This document shows positions 18,199 through 27,837 of a stretch of DNA of 64,000 bases, piece after piece. Within the stretch, counting starts at the first letter, position 1. Every line of letters starts with the position of its first letter. Source of the stretch: Acinetobacter baylyi DSM 14961 = CIP 107474 (lineage in GTDB: Bacteria; Pseudomonadota; Gammaproteobacteria; Pseudomonadales; Moraxellaceae); contig NZ_KB849626.1 in NCBI RefSeq assembly GCF_000368685.1, positions 490,846 through 554,845 of the forward strand. The letters run 5' to 3'. The notes under the pieces were generated by a model that made no database searches, was not told the DNA's origin, and saw only the letters and a list, made by a program, of their open reading frames with translations. The position numbers were made by a program, and so were the translations under genes.

Positions 18199-19455
18199 GT
18201 GAGCTTTGATTTAAGTGTCATTCCAAATAAAAATATTATTCTAGCTGTCACAGGGGGAATTGCTGCCTATAAGAGCGCAATTTTAGTACGCCGTTTAAAA
18301 GATTATGGTTTTGATGTACGTGTGGTCATGACACACGGCGCACAAGCCTTTATTACTCCGCTGACTTTTCAGGCACTGTCTGGGTATCCAGTACATACCG
18401 AATTGCTGGACCCTGAAGCAGAAGCGGGAATGGGGCATATTGAACTGGCACGTTGGGCCGATCTGATACTGGTTGCCCCAGCAAGCTGTGATACGCTGGC
18501 AAAGTTTGCCCAAGGCTTAGCAGATGATTTGTTAAGTACACTTTATCTGGCAACCAAAGCGCCTGTCTGGGTTGCACCTGCCATGAATCAGCAAATGTGG
18601 GCAGCTAAAGCCACTCAGCGTAACCTGCAAACACTGGTCGATGACGGTGTGCATGTCATTATGCCAGATGCGGGTGCACAGGCCTGTGGGGATGTTGGAT
18701 TGGGCCGTATGCCTGAACCAGAGCAACTGGCTTATCAGGTTCGTGAATATTTTCATAAAGCTCAACGGGCTATTGCAGAGAAATTTGGTTTGCTTGCGGG
18801 GCAGCATGTGGTGATTACCGCAGGCCCAACGCGAGAGGCGATTGATCCAGTACGTTATATTTCCAATCATAGTACTGGAAAAATGGGATTCTCTTTGGCT
18901 GCAGCCTGCTATGCAGCGGGTGCTAAAGTATCTTTAATTGCAGGGCCAGTGAGTTTGGATACCCCGAATGGTGTCAAGCGGGTTAATGTGTCCTCAGCGG
19001 TACAGATGTTGGATGAAAGCCTGAAAACTTTAGAGCAGGGCTGTGATATTTTTATAGCGACTGCTGCCGTAGCGGATTATCGCGTTGCTCAAGTTTCAGA
19101 TCAGAAAATTAAAAAATCAGGTGATGAACTTGAGGTCAGTCTGATCAAAAATCCTGATATTGTGGCCACCATTGCCCAACAAGCTCAAAGACCCTTTATG
19201 GTAGGTTTTGCCGCCGAAACACAAAATGTTGAAGAATATGCTGCTGGCAAGCTGGTTGCCAAGAATCTGGATATGATCGCTTGCAATGATGTATCACGTA
19301 AAGATATTGGATTTGCATCTGATGAAAATGCCATGGTGGTGTTTTTTGCAGAGCAATATCACTTGAAAAAACGTGAATTAGAAAAAGCGTCTAAACAGGA
19401 AATTGCCCAGCAATTGGTTGAATCTATTTCGGATGCCTTACGACGAAAACTGTAA
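18199..19455 (+). CDS. coaBC: Bifunctional PPC decarboxylase/PPC synthetase
   Basis: 418 residues for coenzyme A synthesis. The CoaC half (1-190) is an FMN flavoprotein with ILAVTGGIAAYKSA, VAPAMNQQMW and the active-site MPDAGAQACGDVGLGRMPE. The CoaB half (from about 198) has VVITAGPTREAIDPVRYISN and IKKSGDELEVSLIKNPDI for CTP and substrate binding. GTG start with AAAGG at 18184-18188. Confidence 0.96.
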   Translation: MSFDLSVIPNKNIILAVTGGIAAYKSAILVRRLKDYGFDVRVVMTHGAQAFITPLTFQALSGYPVHTELLDPEAEAGMGHIELARWADLILVAPASCDTLAKFAQGLADDLLSTLYLATKAPVWVAPAMNQQMWAAKATQRNLQTLVDDGVHVIMPDAGAQACGDVGLGRMPEPEQLAYQVREYFHKAQRAIAEKFGLLAGQHVVITAGPTREAIDPVRYISNHSTGKMGFSLAAACYAAGAKVSLIAGPVSLDTPNGVKRVNVSSAVQMLDESLKTLEQGCDIFIATAAVADYRVAQVSDQKIKKSGDELEVSLIKNPDIVATIAQQAQRPFMVGFAAETQNVEEYAAGKLVAKNLDMIACNDVSRKDIGFASDENAMVVFFAEQYHLKKRELEKASKQEIAQQLVESISDALRRKL

Positions 19456-19478
19456 ATCAAATAGTTATATTGTTTAGC

Positions 19479-19508
19479 TAAAGCTCCTGAAAAAGGAGCT
19501 TTATGTTT
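19479..19508 (+). terminator. Terminator of coaBC
   Basis: Stem TAAAGCTCC/GGAGCTTTA with a seven-base loop; downstream T-run is interrupted (TGTTTTTT). Confidence 0.7.
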
Positions 19509-19567
19509 TTTGAGAAACCAGATATTTTGGTGAGGCAGATAACCTGCACATCAATGGATCTCAGTCT

Positions 19568-19957
19568 ATGAACAAGAAAATATTAGGAAGCATATTACTC
19601 ATCGGTTCTTTAAGTGTTAGCCACCTTGCTATGGCAGCCAGCCTTCAGAACAACATGATCAGTATTGCAACAGCATATTCAGATTTTTCAAAATCAAGTA
19701 ATGTGAAAGATGCTGAAACCGCATTGAATAAGATGAAATTGGCTGCTATTGATTCACAAAAATCAAAGCCATCCAAACTGGCCAATAAACCCGACAATAG
19801 TGCCGAGGTGATGGATTATCATAAAGGGTTGGATCAATTAGTTGCTGAAATTGATAAGACCAATCTTTTAGTCAAGGCTGGAAAACTTGATCAGGCCAAA
19901 GTCGAAGGTAAAACCTTACTTGATATTCGTAATGTAAATCATAAAAAATTCAAATAA
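19568..19957 (+). CDS. cybC: Cytochrome b562 homologue
   Basis: 129 residues with a signal peptide (cleavage after HLAMA). The mature part is about 106 residues, matching the four-helix cytochrome b562. The axial ligands appear conserved: Met in LQNNM near the mature N-terminus and His in NVNHKKF near the C-terminus, with 'ALNKMKLAAIDSQKSKPSKL' matching E. coli helix 2. A periplasmic non-covalent b-haem electron carrier by family; its partner is unknown. Confidence 0.85.
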   Translation: MNKKILGSILLIGSLSVSHLAMAASLQNNMISIATAYSDFSKSSNVKDAETALNKMKLAAIDSQKSKPSKLANKPDNSAEVMDYHKGLDQLVAEIDKTNLLVKAGKLDQAKVEGKTLLDIRNVNHKKFK

Positions 19958-19969
19958 TAACAATATAAA

Positions 19970-19997
19970 AAAAGCTACCTTTGAGAGGTAGCTTTTT
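19970..19997. terminator. Bidirectional terminator, cybC/secB
   Basis: Stem AAAGCTACCT/AGGTAGCTTT with TTGAG loop, A-run before and T-run after. Lies between two convergent genes and can serve both. Confidence 0.88.
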
Positions 19998-20016
19998 AAG
20001 TAGGAGATTTAAGCTT

Positions 20017-20472
20017 TTAAGCTTGACCTTCTACTGCAGTTTGAGCGCGTTCAAGATTAGCTTCAAACTCTGCATCAAAATTGATTGGAGTGAGAAGTAA
20101 TTGAGGGAAGCTTCCCTTCGTTACCATATCATTGACTGCTTCACGTAAGAACGGGAACAGGATATTCGGGCAGTAAGCCCCTAAAATATACGGTAAGCGA
20201 TCTTCTTCGATATTATCAATTAAGAAAATACCAGATTGAGTTACGTCAACAATAAAAGCAGTCTCACCTTCATTATTTGCTTGAACCACAACTTTTAAAG
20301 AGACTTCAAAATGTGTTGGATCAATTTTTTCTGCAGAAGAAGATAAATTGATATTCAGTTCAGGCTGCCATTGTTTGGTAAACACTTGCGGGCCTGGTAC
20401 TTCAAATGAAATATCTTTGGTATAAAGACGTTCTAAAGCAAGTTGTGGTTGAGTTTGTTGTTCTTCACTCAT
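20017..20472 (-). CDS. secB: Protein-export chaperone SecB
   Basis: 151 residues, typical Sec[19 protein letters not shown], '[16 protein letters not shown]', the conserved [24 protein letters not shown] split across strands, and [10 protein letters not shown]. It holds preproteins unfolded and passes them to SecA. Last gene of a yibN-grxC-secB operon. Confidence 0.96.
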   Translation of the reverse strand: MSEEQQTQPQLALERLYTKDISFEVPGPQVFTKQWQPELNINLSSSAEKIDPTHFEVSLKVVVQANNEGETAFIVDVTQSGIFLIDNIEEDRLPYILGAYCPNILFPFLREAVNDMVTKGSFPQLLLTPINFDAEFEANLERAQTAVEGQA

Positions 20473-20501
20473 TCTTTTTTCCTTTACTGTACAAAGCGAG
20501 A

Positions 20502-20759
20502 TTAAGCCAATAATTCGTCGAGTTTACCATCACGCTCTAAAGCATAAAGCTGATCAAAACCGCCAATAAACTGGTCATTGATAAAAATTTGAGGCACTGT
20601 ACGGTGATGGGTGCGTTGCATTAATTCAACACGTACTTCTGGTGCTTCATTGGACAGATTGATTTCTTTATATTTAACGCCTTTGCGCTCAAGTAGTTGT
20701 TTTGCACGAATGCAATACGGACACACCGTGGTCGAATAAATGGTGATATTTGCCGCCAT
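20502..20759 (-). CDS. grxC: Glutaredoxin 3
   Basis: 85 residues, with CPYC active site in [14 protein letters not shown], cis-Pro in [11 protein letters not shown] and the glutathione-binding GGFDQL. It uses glutathione to reduce disulfides in the cytoplasm. Middle gene of the yibN-grxC-secB operon, 12 bases after yibN. Confidence 0.95.
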   Translation of the reverse strand: MAANITIYSTTVCPYCIRAKQLLERKGVKYKEINLSNEAPEVRVELMQRTHHRTVPQIFINDQFIGGFDQLYALERDGKLDELLA

Positions 20760-20771
20760 GAGGTTAACTCC

Positions 20772-21188
20772 TTAAGCTTTGGTTTTTGCTTTAACTAAAG
20801 GTAAGCCTTGTGCTTTCCAATTGCTGATTCCACCATCAAGGCGGTAGCTGTCGGCATGGCCTATCTTTTGTAGGGCACTGCCAGCAACCTGACCTAAATT
20901 ACAAATGAAGACCAATGGGCGCTCACTTGCTTTTAGCTCATCAACATGACTTGTGATCTGGCTATACGGAATATTACGACTTCCGCTGATATGACCTTCA
21001 CGGAAATCTTTGGCATCGCGTAAATCAATTAACTGGGCATTTTTAGCTTTGATTAAAATACCAAGCGATTGTGGGGAGATTTTGCGTCCGTTACGTTGCC
21101 CTTCAAAAATAAAGAACAAAACGATCAGAATCGCAAGCGTACCAAATAAAAAGGGGTGATTCCCCATAAATTCCAACCAACGTTCCAC
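20772..21188 (-). CDS. yibN: Membrane-anchored rhodanese (YibN type)
   Basis: 138 residues when started at the GTG at 21188, which has AGGTGG at 21192-21197; a TTG at 21209 and an ATG at 21167 are alternatives. One N-terminal transmembrane helix (FLFGTLAILIVLFFIF) and a cytoplasmic rhodanese domain with LIDLRDAKDFREGHISGSRN and the active-site Cys in FICNLGQVA. E. coli YibN contacts the Sec/YidC export machinery, which agrees with the linked secB. Confidence 0.85.
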   Translation of the reverse strand: MERWLEFMGNHPFLFGTLAILIVLFFIFEGQRNGRKISPQSLGILIKAKNAQLIDLRDAKDFREGHISGSRNIPYSQITSHVDELKASERPLVFICNLGQVAGSALQKIGHADSYRLDGGISNWKAQGLPLVKAKTKA

Positions 21189-21279
21189 AAGCCACCTAAT
21201 TAAACTCAAAATTGACGTAGAGTATAGCTCATATACATGGTGATCAAAATCACCAGTTCAAGAGCTAGTTTTATAAAAA

Positions 21280-22338
21280 TTAACTTTTTTGTTGCGCTTC
21301 CTGAATCTCATCCAATAAACGCAGATAGCTTTCAAGGCGACGTGGCAAAATTTCACCATTTTGTACGGCCGTTTTTAAGCCACAATTTTTCTCGTGGGTA
21401 TGGGTGCAGTTACGAAACTGACACTGGCCTAATTGGGTGTCTATTTCGGGAAAACCGTGACGTACCTTTTCAGCATCCAAATGCCATAATCCAAACTCAC
21501 GGATACCTGGTGAATCAATAAGTGCACCATTTTCTCCAAAAGTAATCAGTCTTGTGGAGGTGGTGGTATGTTGTCCTAGTGCAGAATTTTCAGAAATGAT
21601 ATTGGTTTTCTGTTCGGCCTCAGGAATGATGGCATTGATCAATGAACTTTTTCCAACACCAGATTGGCCTACAAATGCGACAGTTTCATTATCAAGGCGT
21701 GCCTTCAGCGCACTTAAATCGCCTTTTGCATGACAGATGAGTGTTTCATATCCCAATGCCTGATATTCATCAAGCATACTGAGAATCGGATCTTGTTCTT
21801 TGAGTAAATCTGATTTGTTGAGTACCAGTAATGCAGGAATATTGGCATCTTCGCAAGCGACCAGATAACGGTCGATCAGGCTGGGTGCAGGATCGGGCAA
21901 GACGGCAAAAACGATCACGATTAAACTGATATTGGCTGCAACTGGCTTAACCTTATGGTATCGGTCAGGACGAGTCAGTAATGAGCGACGTGGATGAATG
22001 GCGGTAATAATACCCAGCCCTGTATTTGGATCTGCCTGCCATTTGACTCGATCTCCCGTGACCAGCATTTCAAGATTGGTACGGGTATGACATCGCCAAA
22101 TACTGCCCAGTTCAATGGGTTTCCAGAATGGTTCAGGTTCGCCTTCTGCAACAACTGGTGGTTCGGGGTGAGGGTTCGGAATAGAAAGTGCCTGAACTTC
22201 AAGCTGGCGCCCATAATGCTGAACCACCAATCCTTCAAGATCACTGGAAGTATCCAGTTCTTCCTGACGAGTTTGCTGCTGTTTTTTGATCCGACGTTGC
22301 TGTTGTTCAGTCAAGCGTCGTTTACGAATTAGAGCCAT
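21280..22338 (-). CDS. rsgA: Ribosome biogenesis GTPase RsgA
   Basis: 352 residues. The GTPase motifs are circularly permuted as in RsgA/YjeQ: LNKSDLL (G4) comes before GQSGVGKSSL (G1) and DSPGIREFG (G3). A zinc-binding C-terminal segment follows (GQCQFRNCTHTHEKNCGLK), and an OB-fold precedes it. It assists late 30S maturation. Divergent from orn, as in E. coli. Confidence 0.95.
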   Translation of the reverse strand: MALIRKRRLTEQQQRRIKKQQQTRQEELDTSSDLEGLVVQHYGRQLEVQALSIPNPHPEPPVVAEGEPEPFWKPIELGSIWRCHTRTNLEMLVTGDRVKWQADPNTGLGIITAIHPRRSLLTRPDRYHKVKPVAANISLIVIVFAVLPDPAPSLIDRYLVACEDANIPALLVLNKSDLLKEQDPILSMLDEYQALGYETLICHAKGDLSALKARLDNETVAFVGQSGVGKSSLINAIIPEAEQKTNIISENSALGQHTTTSTRLITFGENGALIDSPGIREFGLWHLDAEKVRHGFPEIDTQLGQCQFRNCTHTHEKNCGLKTAVQNGEILPRRLESYLRLLDEIQEAQQKS

Positions 22339-22460
22339 TCATATCCTAAAAACCCATTTACCAAGGTGGCAAAAATAGCATGAACTGGCTATGGAATTAC
22401 AGCCAAGATGAGAGAAATTTGCTACTATTGATGTTTTTGACGCTTTAAGATTTGACATTT

Positions 22461-23012
22461 ATGAGCAGCACACAGGATACGCGGTTAATCTGGATTGACC
22501 TTGAAATGACAGGTTTAGACACAGATAACGATCAAATTATTGAAATTGCCACGATTATTACAGATGATCATTTAAATATTGTTGCTGAAGGTCCTGTTCT
22601 TGCTGTTCATCAACCTGATCGGATTTTAAATGCAATGGATGAATGGAACACGCGTCAGCACGGTCAGTCAGGTTTGATTGAACGTGTTCGCCGCAGCAAG
22701 CTGACGGCACGAGATGTAGAATTGCAGACACTTGAGTTCTTAAAAAAATGGGTTAATCCGAAAACTTCTCCGATGTGCGGTAACTCGATCTGTCAAGATC
22801 GTCGTTTTATGCATCGCTTGATGCCAGAGTTAGAACAGTATTTTCATTATCGTAATCTGGATGTCTCATCGGTGAAAGAATTAGCAAAACGCTGGCGTCC
22901 AGAGATCATGAGTGGCTTAAAGAAAAATGCATCTCATTTGGCGATGGATGATATTCGTGACTCTATTTCAGAGCTAAAATATTATCGTGAGTATTTTTTT
23001 ATTAAAAATTAA
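22461..23012 (+). CDS. orn: Oligoribonuclease
   Basis: 183 residues; ATG at 22461 (MSSTQD). DEDDh exonuclease motifs: [25 protein letters not shown] and [14 protein letters not shown]. It degrades 2-5-nt RNAs, including pGpG, to nucleotides. Confidence 0.96.
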   Translation: MSSTQDTRLIWIDLEMTGLDTDNDQIIEIATIITDDHLNIVAEGPVLAVHQPDRILNAMDEWNTRQHGQSGLIERVRRSKLTARDVELQTLEFLKKWVNPKTSPMCGNSICQDRRFMHRLMPELEQYFHYRNLDVSSVKELAKRWRPEIMSGLKKNASHLAMDDIRDSISELKYYREYFFIKN

Positions 23013-23033
23013 TACTTGGATTATGATTTTAAA

Positions 23034-23075
23034 GTAAAGGCCATTCGGGTAGTTAGCACGATATGGTCTTTTTTA
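23034..23075 (+). terminator. Probable terminator of orn
   Basis: Arms AAAGGCCAT and ATGGTCTTT (one G-U pair) with an 18-base loop, followed by T-run. Confidence 0.65.
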
Positions 23076-23233
23076 TTGGGCACGAAGCTTATCTTTATCA
23101 ATATAAAAATTTATAAATATAAATAACAGTATTTGCGGCTTGTTACAAAAAGCCCATCAGATCAAATTGGAATTTATGGAATTTGTCCTAATATAAGCAA
23201 TTGTTCAATGTCAATTATAACAATGAGATGAAG

Positions 23234-23965
23234 ATGCAAAGTAATAACCCTATCTTAACCCGGGTTGAAACTTATAGTGATTTTAACCAGTCGATGACAG
23301 TGGCGGGTGCTGTCCAAAAATCGGTTGGTTTAACCTTGATCGCTGCAATTACAGGTTTAGCGCTATTCTTTTATTGTGCATTTACTGCAAATGTGGGAAT
23401 CGCTTACGCTGCAATGTGGGTGGGTGCTATTGGTGGTCTTATCCTTGCGCTGGTTGCAACGTTTAAATCCTCTACAGCTCCAGTTTTGGCTATTCCTTAC
23501 GCTCTGTTTGAAGGTGCATTTCTGGGCGGCATTTCCTTTATTTTTCAGGCGAAATTTCCAGGCGCGCCTTTACAGGCTCTACTTGCAACTTTTGTCACCA
23601 CACTGGTCATGTTTGGCTTATATAAGTTTCAGATTATTCGTGCCACTGAAAAATTTAAATCAGTAGTGATTTCTGCCACGATTGCAATTGCGATTGTTTT
23701 TGTGGTGCAAATGGTCATGAGTCTGGCTTTTGCATCGAGTGTTCCATATATCTTTGAAAGTAACTGGTTGGGTATTGGTTTTGCGGCATTTGTTGCCGTG
23801 ATTGCTTCACTTAATTTAATTCTAGATTTTGATTTGATTGAATCCGCTGCGGCACAGCATGCACCAAAATCATTTGAATGGTTATGTGGTATTGCATTAC
23901 TGTCTACCTTAGTCTGGATGTACATTTCGTTCTTACGTTTGATCGGAATATTGTCAAACGACTAA
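23234..23965 (+). CDS. Bax inhibitor-1/YccA-family membrane protein
   Basis: 243 residues, seven predicted transmembrane helices after a short cytoplasmic start. Signature elements: the helix pair around FEGAFLGGISFIFQAKFPG and the C-terminal 'SLNLILDFDLIESAAAQHAP' with conserved acidic residues of the pH-sensitive calcium-leak fold. ATG at 23234 preferred because GAG lies 6 bases before; the ATG at 23228 has no space for one. Function in bacteria is poorly defined (YccA modulates FtsH). Confidence 0.9.
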   Translation: MQSNNPILTRVETYSDFNQSMTVAGAVQKSVGLTLIAAITGLALFFYCAFTANVGIAYAAMWVGAIGGLILALVATFKSSTAPVLAIPYALFEGAFLGGISFIFQAKFPGAPLQALLATFVTTLVMFGLYKFQIIRATEKFKSVVISATIAIAIVFVVQMVMSLAFASSVPYIFESNWLGIGFAAFVAVIASLNLILDFDLIESAAAQHAPKSFEWLCGIALLSTLVWMYISFLRLIGILSND

Positions 23966-23987
23966 AATGATCAGTCCCAAATAGCCT

Positions 23988-24018
23988 CAATCGCATTCTT
24001 TAGAGAGTGCGATTTTTT
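23988..24018 (+). terminator. Terminator of BI-1 family gene
   Basis: Stem AATCGCATTC/GAGTGCGATT (one G-U pair) with T-run at 24012-24018. Confidence 0.85.
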
Positions 24019-24108
24019 TATGTCTATGCAAAAAAGATGCTTTATGCAATTTCGCAAAGTGTCGAAGCTTGGCATTATGCTTCTAAATTTATTAAAGTGA
24101 GAAACCCA

Positions 24109-24912
24109 ATGGCACAAGGACTATTAACAGGTAAGCGCTTTTTAATTGCAGGTGTTGCTAGTAAGTTATCAATTGCATACGGTATTGCTCAGGCATTACA
24201 TCGCGAAGGTGCAGAGCTTGCATTTACTTATCCAAATGAAAAACTAAAAAAGCGTGTTGATGAATTTGCTGCACAATTTGATTCAACGCTGGTTTTTCCT
24301 TGTGATGTTGCTGTTGATGCAGAAATTGACAATGCTTTTGTAGAACTCGCAAAACATTGGGATGGTGTGGATGGTGTGGTTCATTCGATTGGTTTTGCAC
24401 CAGCGCATACACTGGACGGCGATTTTACGGACGTGACAGATCGTGAAGGTTTCCGTATTGCACACGATATCAGTGCCTATAGCTTTGTCGCAATGGCACG
24501 TGCAGCGAAGCCATTGCTTCAAGCGCGTCAAGGCTGCTTGTTGACGCTGACTTATCAGGGTTCTGAGCGTGTGATGCCAAATTACAACGTGATGGGACTT
24601 GCCAAGGCATCTTTAGAAGCTGGTGTTCGTTATTTAGCATCTAGTCTTGGAGCAGATGGAATTCGTGTTAATGCGATTTCTGCGGGGCCAATTCGTACCT
24701 TGGCGGCCTCAGGTATTAAATCGTTCCGTAAAATGCTCGATGTCAACGAAAAAGTATCCCCGTTGAAACGTAACGTGACTATTGAAGAAGTGGGTAATGC
24801 TGCATTGTTCTTATGTTCACCTTGGGCTTCAGGTATTACGGGTGAAATCATGTATGTCGATGCGGGTTTTAATACCGTAGGAATGAGCCAAGCAATTATG
24901 GATGAAGAATAA
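24109..24912 (+). CDS. fabI: Enoyl-[acyl-carrier-protein] reductase (NADH)
   Basis: 267 residues from the ATG at 24109; the upstream extension is outside the family. NADH-binding start [19 protein letters not shown], catalytic Tyr-X6-Lys in [14 protein letters not shown], and the substrate loop [13 protein letters not shown]. It performs the last reduction of each fatty-acid elongation cycle and is the triclosan target in FabI-type bacteria. Flanked by terminators on both sides, so monocistronic. Confidence 0.96.
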   Translation: MAQGLLTGKRFLIAGVASKLSIAYGIAQALHREGAELAFTYPNEKLKKRVDEFAAQFDSTLVFPCDVAVDAEIDNAFVELAKHWDGVDGVVHSIGFAPAHTLDGDFTDVTDREGFRIAHDISAYSFVAMARAAKPLLQARQGCLLTLTYQGSERVMPNYNVMGLAKASLEAGVRYLASSLGADGIRVNAISAGPIRTLAASGIKSFRKMLDVNEKVSPLKRNVTIEEVGNAALFLCSPWASGITGEIMYVDAGFNTVGMSQAIMDEE

Positions 24913-24932
24913 TCATAATTCTGTCCATGAAT

Positions 24933-24965
24933 AAAAAAATGATGCCTTTGAGCATCATTTTTTAT
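24933..24965 (+). terminator. Terminator of fabI
   Basis: Stem AAAAATGATGC/GCATCATTTTT with a CTTTGA loop. Confidence 0.9.
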
Positions 24966-25080
24966 AGTTTTAAGTATTTTTTAATCTACATATTTACTAA
25001 AAAACAAACAACAATAAATAGACAGCTTTGTCTGATTTGATTAAAATTTTACTTAACTATGAGTTTTATTGATAAGAACA

Positions 25081-27831
25081 ATGTCATTTCATCTATTTGG
25101 CGCATTAGAACGCTTAGGGTTGAGTGCACAACAGCGTGCCTTACATCTTACCCTCTCAGATGTTTCCCTGAATAGTCAGGTCTACTTACAACGTATACAA
25201 GGGCAGCAGCAGCTTAATCAGGGCAGTAGCGCCGAACTCATCTGTTTTTCCAGTCATGCACATTTGCCGCTTAAACAATTTATCGGCTGTCAGGCCGCAG
25301 TCGATCAGGTCACCGATACAGGACAATTATTCCGTAGCAGTGGCATCATCACCGCCGCAACCCAGGGCCAGAGCGATGGAGCACTAACCCTTTACACTCT
25401 GACCTTACAAGACCCAACTGCACTGTGGCATAAACGCCGTAACAGTCGTGTCTTTATGAACAAAAGTGTACGCGACATCAGCGAAATCCTGTTTAAAGAA
25501 TGGCAGAATAAAAGCCCGTTGTTTGCCGCCAGCCTAACCCTCGACACATCAGGCCTCAGCCGAGACTACGACATCCGCCCATTTAGCATGCAGGCCAACG
25601 AAACCGATTACAACTACCTGACCCGACTGTGGCGTAGCGAAGGTATCAACTGGTTGATTGACGAAGCACAACTGATAGTGCCCAGTACAACCAGCCCAAT
25701 CCAACCCCAAATCCTTCGCCTGATTGATGACAATACTGCCTATCAACCCTTACCACGCACATCACTGCGCTACCAGCGTAGCAGCGCCACCGAACCTTTC
25801 GATAGCATTACCCAATTCACTGCAACACGCAGCTTGCAGCCAACCTCAGTCTACCTGCAACGCTGAAAAGCCGATGCCTTACAACAACAAGAAGGCAGTG
25901 GCAGCGTGCAAAGTACCCAACACCACAGTCAGCACTATGACAATGCCAGCCTCAATCTGGAAGATGCCTGGCAGATCAGTCCGGCATGGACACAGGATTT
26001 AAATGGAGAAGATCAGGTCACTGCCTCAAGCAATACCCAAATTGAACAGATCAACCAGCAGATTAACGCCTACCACCACCTGCAAAGCAAACAATTTACC
26101 GCAACTGGCAGTGTCCGTGATGCACAAGTCGGTTACTGGTTCCAGCTAGATGGACATCCAGAACTGGATCAACACAGCAACGAAGAACGACAACTGCTGA
26201 TTATCAGCAAGTACTACCATAACCAGAACAACCTGCCCAAAGAACTGGCACAACAAATACAGCATCTATTACCACAACAGCCCAACTCAAAAGAACAACG
26301 GCATAGCACTCAACTCACGCTGGTACGACGCAACATCAAAACCGTACCTGAATACCATCCACAACAGCCCCAGACCCATCCCCAACACGCTAAAGTGGTG
26401 GGACCTGAAGGTGAAACAGTCCATGTCGATGAATGGGGACGTATCAAAGTCCGTTTTCTGTTTACCCGCAGTGAAGACCATAGCCATGATGGTGGTGCAG
26501 GCAGTAATGACAATGATACCGACTCGGCCTGGGTCGATGTACTGACCCCATGGGCAGGCGAAGGCTATGGCGCCCGCTTTTTGCCACGCATCGGCGAGAT
26601 CGTGGTGATCGACTATTTTGATGGCAACATTGACCGGCCCTTTGTGCTTGGACGCATTCATGAAGCCGAGCGTAGTCCGACCAAATTCGACATCAAAGGC
26701 CAGTTACCGCATACCCGACACCTGAGTGGTATCCGCTCTGAAGAAATTCAGGGCAGCGGCTACAACCAGCTCCGCTTTGATGACACCACAGGACAGATCA
26801 GCAGCCAGCTTCACAGCAGCCATGGCGCAACCCAGCTTAATCTGGGCAATCTGAGCCATCCCAAAGAACAACTGGAAAGCGAAGGTCGAGGTGAAGGCTT
26901 CGAACTACGTACCGACCAGTGGGGGGCCATCCGGGCAGGCGAAGGACTACACCTCACCACCCACAAACAAGAACAGGCACAGGGCCAGCATCTAGATGCC
27001 CAAGAAGCCAGCCAGCAGCTTGAAAGCAGCTTGAACAATGCCAAAGCCTTAAGTGAAGTGGCCAAGAACCAGCAGACCGACCCGCTTGAAGTACTGGACA
27101 ATCTGAAACAGTTCTTGGAACAGATCGAACAACAGGACCAGAACAAGGCAGCTGCCTTTAAACAAGCGCTGATGATCTTGAGTGCACCTAGCAGCATTGC
27201 CATGAGTAGTAATCAAGACATCCACCTGAGTGCAGACGGACAACTGAGCCAGCATGCAGGAGACAGCCTGAACATAAGCACGCAAAAAAGTTTGATTGCA
27301 CACGCCAGTGACAAGATCAGTTTGTTTGCAGCCCAGCAAGGTGCCCGCCTGTATGCTGGCAAGGGCAAGATCGAGTTACAGGCACAGGGAGATGGGGCGG
27401 ATTTAATTGCACGGAAGGATATTCAGATTATTTCCACGGAGGAGGCAGTGTATATCACCAGCCCGAAAGAAATAAATTTAACCGTAAATGGTTCGCAGCT
27501 TAAACTAAATGATTCAGGTGTTTTTTCAACTACTGGTGGAAAATTTGAGGTGAAGGCGGGGCAGCATATATTTGAGGGTGGGGAGAAAGTTACTGTTTCA
27601 AAAGCTGCAGAGAATAAGCCATGTTATTTGACATTTGAAATTGTAGATTTAGATGGCAATCCTGCCAAGAATATTGAGTATATTGCTTTTAGAGCAGATG
27701 GTACTCATCAAGAAGGCCGTACCGATGTATCTGGTAAAACTCAAACATTTCAAACAGAAGGTTCAGAGCAAATTTCAATTCATATTTCTGATAAAAATGC
27801 ATCAAAGTATAAGTTGATTACGAAAGGTTAA
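25081..27831 (+). pseudogene. vgrG: Type VI secretion spike VgrG, interrupted by an in-frame stop
   Basis: Reading the frame through gives 916 residues: gp27-like base (about 1-400), gp5 OB-fold (VHVDEWGRIKVRF at about 448, RIGEIVVIDYFDGNIDRP at about 502), then a long DUF2345 helix/beta-prism part and a C-terminal transthyretin-like extension (844-916). Codon 262 (25864-25866) is TGA where a tryptophan is expected after YLQR; the frame is open on both sides, so this is a one-base nonsense change (TGG to TGA fits), not a frameshift. Codon usage is GC-rich up to about 27430 and AT-rich afterwards. If the stop is real, only a 261-residue fragment is made unless it is read through. ATG at 25081 (MSFHLFG) chosen as family-typical start. 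Confidence 0.85.
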
Positions 27832-27837
27832 GGCGTC

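Noticed and set aside
26287..27339. Several long open frames on the minus strand within vgrG
   Set aside because: They are shadows of the GC-rich codon usage of vgrG; no ribosome sites, and translations are low-complexity Cys/Ser/Leu strings.
25906..27831. Second half of vgrG as an independent gene starting at GTG 25906
   Set aside because: No ribosome site; it begins in the middle of the gp27-like domain and is in the same frame as the first half.
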